DNA of 8,790 nt from an uncultured Phaeodactylibacter sp. (GTDB taxonomy: Bacteria; Bacteroidota; Bacteroidia; Chitinophagales; Saprospiraceae), in NCBI GenBank assembly GCA_913062745.1, contig CAJXXJ010000120.1, positions 1 through 8,790 on the forward strand, read 5' to 3'. The translations under genes were made by a program, and so were the position numbers. The notes under the pieces are model-generated. The model worked only from the letters and a program-made list of their open reading frames with translations, searched no databases and was not told where the DNA came from. Every line of letters begins with the position of its first letter. Position 1 is the first letter of the stretch. Shown here one piece after another: positions 4,914 through 8,790 of the stretch.

Positions 4914-6650
4914 ATGCTGCGATACCTGCCTTTCCTCCTCCTGCTCTTTGGACTTTCTGCTCAGGCTCAGCCTGACGCCCTGTGGGGGCACCGCTTTTCC
5001 GTCTCTGACCCTATCTTTTCCTTTGGCAAAAACCTGAAATTTAACGATATCGCTACAGACGACAATGGGCACCTCTACCTGCTGGGCTTCCATCGCGCTG
5101 CCCTCCTGCTCAACGGTGATACCATCAGCAGCCCCTACGACGGAGCGCAGACGGGCTTTTTAATGAAAATGACGACTGAGGGCGAACTGCAGTGGTACCG
5201 CCGCCTGACGATGGGCAACATGAAAGCGGTGCAGTGGCAGAATGGCACCGTGTACGTGGCCGGAGAGATTGCCCCGGCTGAATTTGGCCCGCTGCGCATA
5301 CAGTCCGGAGCAGACAACAGCACGATCACCCTTTTGGGAGAGGGCAACAGCGACATTTTTCTGGCACGATACGATGAAGCCGGCACCCTCTTGTCTACGG
5401 CCCGCTTCGGAGGCCCGGACAGCGACAACCTGGCGAAGGGCGATTTAGTGCAGGATATGATCGTGGATGCGAACGGGCAGCTCTACTTTTGCGGCAGTTA
5501 CCACCGTGACTTTTCGCTGGGGGACGGGCTTAGCCTGACCGAGCCTTCCAACCGCGGCAAAACGTTTTACCTGGCTGCCCTCAACGAGGACCTCTCCCCC
5601 CGATGGCTGCAGCGTATCGACTCCCCACTGCCCACCGATGGCGGCAATGCAGAAGGGCTCGCACTGGCTCTTTCCGGCAACCGCGTCTCCGTCGCCCTGG
5701 GCTACAGCGCCGGAGGTATTATCCTCGACGACGAGGTGCTGCTCAACGACAATCAGCAGGGGGACCGCGGATGCCTGCTGATTCAGTATGACCAAAACGG
5801 CAACCGGCAGTGGTTCCGCAACCTGGAGCCAGAAGAAGGCCTCATTATCCCCTTTGCCCTCGAGGCCAGCGAGGACGGGCAGCTTTACCTGGGCTTTAGC
5901 CACGAGCAGCAGGTCCTGATTGACGAGGCGCATACCCTGGAGTACCTGGAAGCGGAAGACGAGCTGCTCAAGACCGGCATCGTCAGCTTCAGCAACGAGG
6001 GCGAATTCCAGTGGGGTAAAGCGTTTTTCTTTTCGGACGCCGACCTTGATCTTGGTGGTACGACAGGAGACCTCTTCTTTTCAGGAGCTACATTCCGTAC
6101 CTCCGTGGCTTTTTCTTCCGGGTACAGCCTTGACTTTGACGGGCCCGGCTCTACCAGCCTGTGGGGGCGGCTGGGGGCGGATGGCAGCCTGCGCTGGGCA
6201 GACAAGCCGGAAACACCGGCCGACCCGCCCTTCAGCACCAGCCACCAAAGCTGTGCCGATGACGACGCCCACATTTACATATCCGCCAATTTTAATGAGG
6301 ACTTGCTCTTCAGGCCTGATATTGCGCTGGATAATGGCTATGGCTCCGATGATTTTGACGCGCTGTACCTGGTCCGGGTCAACAACACCGACCTGACGCC
6401 TGCCCGGGAAGCAGAACGTGTGGAAGCGCTGAAGGCCTTCCCCAACCCGACTGCCGGAGAAACCACCCTGGAAGTGCCCGCTCCCACCCTGCTGCAACTC
6501 TGGAGCAGCCGCGGCGAGCTGCTGCAGCAACATCAGGCGCAGCCCGGCCTGTTCCGCCTTTCGCTCCAAGGGGTGCCCGCAGGTATCTATACCCTTACGG
6601 GAAAAAGCGAAAAGGGGCTATACCGTACACGGCTCATCAAAGCCCGATAA
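4914..6650 (+). CDS. Secreted repeat (beta-propeller-like) protein with T9SS C-terminal sorting domain
   Basis: This is a 578-aa protein exported by Sec and then moved across the outer membrane by the type IX secretion system. Residues 1-18 form a signal peptide (hydrophobic run LLLLFGL, likely cleavage after AQA). The body (about 40-490) contains degenerate repeats in which a D-x-x-G-x-(I/L)-Y-(aliphatic) strand, as in DDNGHLYLLG (49-58), VDANGQLYFCG (184-194) and EDGQLYLGF (320-328), alternates with strands carrying L/RxW (LQWYRRL 92-98, RWLQRI 230-235, RQWFRNL 298-304, FQWGKAF 365-371, LRWADK 426-431). This is the SBBP-like beta-propeller pattern. The last ~75 residues are a type A sorting domain: ALKAFPNPTAGETTLEV (505-521), a GELL turn, VPAGIYTL (554-561) and the basic end LYRTRLIKAR. 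No catalytic motif is visible, so a surface binding or structural role is more likely than an enzymatic one. It appears to be a single-gene unit. Confidence 0.88.
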   Translation: MLRYLPFLLLLFGLSAQAQPDALWGHRFSVSDPIFSFGKNLKFNDIATDDNGHLYLLGFHRAALLLNGDTISSPYDGAQTGFLMKMTTEGELQWYRRLTMGNMKAVQWQNGTVYVAGEIAPAEFGPLRIQSGADNSTITLLGEGNSDIFLARYDEAGTLLSTARFGGPDSDNLAKGDLVQDMIVDANGQLYFCGSYHRDFSLGDGLSLTEPSNRGKTFYLAALNEDLSPRWLQRIDSPLPTDGGNAEGLALALSGNRVSVALGYSAGGIILDDEVLLNDNQQGDRGCLLIQYDQNGNRQWFRNLEPEEGLIIPFALEASEDGQLYLGFSHEQQVLIDEAHTLEYLEAEDELLKTGIVSFSNEGEFQWGKAFFFSDADLDLGGTTGDLFFSGATFRTSVAFSSGYSLDFDGPGSTSLWGRLGADGSLRWADKPETPADPPFSTSHQSCADDDAHIYISANFNEDLLFRPDIALDNGYGSDDFDALYLVRVNNTDLTPAREAERVEALKAFPNPTAGETTLEVPAPTLLQLWSSRGELLQQHQAQPGLFRLSLQGVPAGIYTLTGKSEKGLYRTRLIKAR

Positions 6651-6811
6651 GAATCTGCCCATGTCGGACTTGTGCCCGGATTTTTGAAAAGACGAACCGC
6701 CTCAGCACCTGACAGTTCGCTAGCTCGAATAAATCGGCAGTTCTGTCGAAGCTATAGCAAGCTTGTAGGAATATAACTGTAATCTTGTGGCCGAAAAGAG
6801 ATCACCTTATA
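6651..6811. promoter_or_regulatory. Intergenic region upstream of the ECF sigma operon
   Basis: This 161-nt gap separates the T9SS cargo gene from the sigma operon on the same strand. It holds a possible imperfect hairpin: CGAAC (6693-6697) with GTTCG (6715-6719), and inside it TCAG (6702-6705) with CTGA (6709-6712). No T-tract follows, so it is only a weak terminator candidate. Further on is an 8-bp perfect palindrome GCTATAGC (6751-6758) nested in AAGC...GCTT (6749-6764). TAATCTTG (6780-6787) matches the -7 box TAnnTTTG with one mismatch, but no -33 element lies at the right distance. A promoter for the operon is expected here. Confidence 0.4.
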
Positions 6812-7366
6812 ATGTCCAACACCGAGGAGCAAAACCTATTACACCGCCTGAAGGCGAATGAGCGGCAGGCCCTGCGGCAACTGTTCGAGCAGCACTATAA
6901 TATGGTGTGTCAGGCCATCTATCGCTTCGTCAGAGATCAAAGCACCGCTGAAGATCTTGCACAAGAAGTCTTTCTGCGCTTCTGGGAGAAACGGCATAGT
7001 ATAGAGGTCACCTCCTCCCTGCCCGCCTACCTCCGCCGCATGGCCATCAACGAAGGGCTCGGATACCTGCGCAGGAATAAGCGCTGGGAACAGGATGAGC
7101 TCGACCCCGCCCGGGAAAGCGGCAGTGACTACAGCGCAGAAGAGCACTACCTGCACGGAGAGCTTCAGGACAACATCACGGATGCCATCAATACCCTTCC
7201 CCCGAAGTGCCGCACCGTATTTCAGCTCAGCCGCTTTGAAGAGCTGACCTACCAGGAAATTGCCGATCAGATGGGCATTTCCATCAAAACGGTGGAAAAT
7301 CAGATGGGCAAAGCGCTGCGGGTATTGCGCAAACGGCTGCAGCAATACTTACATTTGCTGTTATGA
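6812..7366 (+). CDS. ECF-type RNA polymerase sigma factor
   Basis: This extracytoplasmic-function sigma factor directs RNA polymerase to a small regulon when released from its anti-sigma factor. With the ATG at 6812 it has 184 residues, the usual ECF size. Region 2 spans about 24-90: LFEQHYNMVCQAIYRFV (24-40), DLAQEVFLRFWEKR (48-61) for core binding, and a -10 recognition stretch running to YLRRNKR (85-91). Region 4 spans about 128-176: LPPKCRTVFQLSRF, then the helix-turn-helix LTYQEIADQMGISIKTVENQ (145-164) and ALRVLRKRL. The frame extends upstream to a TTG at 6785, but ATG at 6812 (MSNTEEQN) fits homologues and follows a modest AAGAGAT purine run. The stop overlaps the next gene by ATGA, and a FecR-type anti-sigma gene follows that. 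Its regulon cannot be read from the sequence. The call is secure. Confidence 0.94.
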   Translation: MSNTEEQNLLHRLKANERQALRQLFEQHYNMVCQAIYRFVRDQSTAEDLAQEVFLRFWEKRHSIEVTSSLPAYLRRMAINEGLGYLRRNKRWEQDELDPARESGSDYSAEEHYLHGELQDNITDAINTLPPKCRTVFQLSRFEELTYQEIADQMGISIKTVENQMGKALRVLRKRLQQYLHLLL

Positions 7367-7854
7367 AACATCTATTCTTCGCTCTGGCCAGCCTGTTTGC
7401 CCTGTCCGGCTGCCTGGGTGAGCCCAAAACGAGTACTATGCAGAGCCCTATGACTTGCCTTGCTTTCCGTCTGACGCCCGGTACAGACCTGAAACAAGCC
7501 CTTCAGCAGCGCATCAATGAGGAAGGCATAGCCGCCGCTACCGTAGTCAGTGCAGTAGGCAGCCTGACCGATTACCAGCTCCGCTTCGCCAATCAGGATA
7601 CCGCCGGTACGGGCAGCGGGCACTTTGAGATCACCTCGCTCGTCGGTACGCTTTCGCAAAATGGCTCCCACCTGCACATGACGATTGCCGATGAGGCCGG
7701 GCGCTGCATCGGCGGCCACCTGCTCGATGGCAACCGCATTTACACCACCGCCGAGATTGTCATAGGCGTGCTTCCTGCACTGGAGTTTACCCGCGAGCCC
7801 GACTCGCTTTCCGGCTACCGGGAGCTGGTAGTCAGAAAAAAATCAAAAAAATAG
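7363..7854 (+). CDS. Predicted lipoprotein with PPC/DUF296 domain
   Basis: The 163-aa product begins with a lipoprotein signal: basic MKH, hydrophobic FFALASLFAL and lipobox LSGC (14-17), so Cys17 should be lipidated. Residues about 31-158 match the PPC/DUF296 domain, known as the PD1-like DNA-binding domain of plant AT-hook proteins and also found as a stand-alone domain in prokaryotes. Visible pieces are RLTPGTDLKQALQQ (36-49), AATVVSAVGSLTDYQLRF (58-75), GHFEITSLVGTLSQNG (86-101), SHLHMTIAD (102-110), GGHLLDG (117-123) and the following strands, including GVLPALEFTRE (135-145). His103, His105 and His119 are the family's conserved histidines, seen as metal ligands in structures of some prokaryotic members (from memory). 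A lipobox puts the domain outside the cytoplasm, which does not fit DNA binding. It is coupled to the sigma factor by ATGA (7363-7366) and sits 63 nt before the FecR gene. Ligand or function is unknown. Confidence 0.85.
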   Translation: MKHLFFALASLFALSGCLGEPKTSTMQSPMTCLAFRLTPGTDLKQALQQRINEEGIAAATVVSAVGSLTDYQLRFANQDTAGTGSGHFEITSLVGTLSQNGSHLHMTIADEAGRCIGGHLLDGNRIYTTAEIVIGVLPALEFTREPDSLSGYRELVVRKKSKK

Positions 7855-7917
7855 CCTGCCCGCATAGGGGGTAAAGGCAGCTTCTATCATCCTGATATCG
7901 GAAACGGAAAAGAACAC

Positions 7918-8790
7918 ATGAAAAATCAAAGCTACTACCTGGAGTTGATCGGCCGGCACCTGGCGGGCGAGCTTTCTGCTGAACAACAGCAGGAGTTGGA
8001 GCAATGGGTAGCAGCCGACCCGGCCAACCGGGCCTTCCTGAAGGAAACCGAGCAGCTCTGGAACGCCTCTGATGCCTGGGAGCCGCCTACCTTCGAAGCG
8101 GATACCCGGCAGGCGTGGGCTGCCCTGGATCAACGGATCGATGCAGCAGAGCAAAGGCAGGGCGGCGGAGGCAAACGCATATCGCTCAGCGTACGGCACG
8201 GATGGATGCGCTACGCGGCGGCCGTATTGCTGCTGCTGGGCGCTTACTGGCTGTATCAGGGGCTGGACGATTCGCCCGCGCCCAAAGCGATCATGGCCAG
8301 TATCTCCACCGGCGCAGGGGAGCAGCGCAGTGTGGTATTGCCGGATAGCAGCACGGTGGTGCTCAACGAGCGCAGCACCCTCAACTACCCGGAAGCCTTC
8401 ACGCAAAGGCAGGTGGAACTGAGCGGAGAAGCCTTCTTTGAGGTAACGCACGACCCGCAGCGCCCTTTCCGCATCGAAGCGCAGGGCGCATCGACTACCG
8501 TGCTTGGCACCTCCTTCAACGTCCGCGCTTATCCGGACGAGCCACAGGTAGCGGTTACCGTAGCCACCGGCAAGGTGAAGGTCGAAAAAACAGCACAGGA
8601 GGCCGAAATGCTGTTGCTGCAGCCCGGCGAGACCGCTATACTGGATAAACCGGCGGACGAGCTGCGGGAGGCAGAGCGCTCCAATGCGCTGGCCTGGAAA
8701 ACCGGCGAACTGCAATTTGACAACAGTACGCTGCAGGAAGTTGCCGGAGCGCTGGAACGCTACTACGGCGTAGACATCCGCATCGCCAAC
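7918..8790 (+). CDS. FecR-family anti-sigma factor (FecR + DUF4974), 3' end outside window
   Basis: This is an inner-membrane anti-sigma factor that holds the neighbouring ECF sigma factor and responds to a signal relayed from an outer-membrane transporter. The frame is open from ATG 7918 to the window edge (291 codons), so it is C-terminally truncated by the window only. The cytoplasmic N-terminal part (1-95) carries the LIGRHLAGELSAEQQQELEQ segment (10-29) and WVAADPANRAFL (30-41), typical of FecR proteins. One TM helix lies at about 97-113 (RYAAAVLLLLGAYWLYQ). The periplasmic FecR domain follows: TGAGEQRSVVLPDSSTVVLN (131-150), GEAFFEVTHD (170-179), PFRIEA (183-188), TVLGTSFNVRAY (194-205) and VATGKVKV (215-222). 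The DUF4974 start is visible as WKTGELQFDNSTLQEV (260-275) and RYYGVDIRI (281-289). A purine-rich GGAAAAGAA precedes the start. It is separated from the sigma gene by the PPC lipoprotein, which is unusual. The family is secure. Confidence 0.95.
   Translation, partial: MKNQSYYLELIGRHLAGELSAEQQQELEQWVAADPANRAFLKETEQLWNASDAWEPPTFEADTRQAWAALDQRIDAAEQRQGGGGKRISLSVRHGWMRYAAAVLLLLGAYWLYQGLDDSPAPKAIMASISTGAGEQRSVVLPDSSTVVLNERSTLNYPEAFTQRQVELSGEAFFEVTHDPQRPFRIEAQGASTTVLGTSFNVRAYPDEPQVAVTVATGKVKVEKTAQEAEMLLLQPGETAILDKPADELREAERSNALAWKTGELQFDNSTLQEVAGALERYYGVDIRIAN

Noticed and set aside
7843..8715. A 290-codon open frame on the minus strand
   Set aside because: It is antisense to the clearly recognised FecR gene. 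Its translation has no domain-like pattern, and such long shadows are common opposite GC-rich genes.

Overview
The window looks like chromosomal DNA from a member of the Bacteroidota, probably a GC-rich marine-type lineage such as the Saprospiria; the class is an inference. The pointers are a secreted protein with a type IX secretion (T9SS) C-terminal sorting domain, an ECF sigma factor followed by a FecR/DUF4974-type anti-sigma factor, a Bacteroidota-style PhoH protein, and no clear Shine-Dalgarno sequences before most starts. I saw no rRNA, tRNA, CRISPR array, insertion sequence or phage gene.

Layout. (1) Positions 1-2231, minus strand: a compact phoH - small ORF (63 aa) - aroA cluster. phoH and the small ORF overlap by ATGA. 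aroA runs off the left edge, so only its N-terminal 313 codons are present. (2) Positions 2232-2547: a non-coding divergent region with two abutting hairpins just upstream of phoH. (3) Positions 2548-3602, plus strand: a SAM hydrolase/halogenase-family (DUF62) gene and a small ABM-fold gene, also joined by ATGA. (4) Positions 3609-4796, minus strand: two tandem genes for small membrane-anchored TPR proteins that are recognisably paralogous to each other. (5) Positions 4914-6650, plus strand: a 578-aa secreted, repeat-containing T9SS cargo protein. (6) Positions 6812-8790, plus strand: an ECF sigma factor, overlapped by ATGA with a predicted lipoprotein carrying a PPC/DUF296 domain, then a FecR-type anti-sigma factor that runs off the right edge.

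How the genes relate. Most of the window is ordinary housekeeping or conserved-hypothetical content. The most unusual unit is the right-hand operon. Sigma-FecR pairs in Bacteroidota usually sit next to each other and lead into SusC/SusD-type outer-membrane transport genes. Here an extracytoplasmic PPC/DUF296 lipoprotein is placed between them and is translationally coupled to the sigma factor, so it could take part in signal perception. Second-tier observations are the altered motif positions in the DUF62 protein, its coupling to an ABM protein, the tandem TPR paralogues, and the hairpin pair in the phoH leader.
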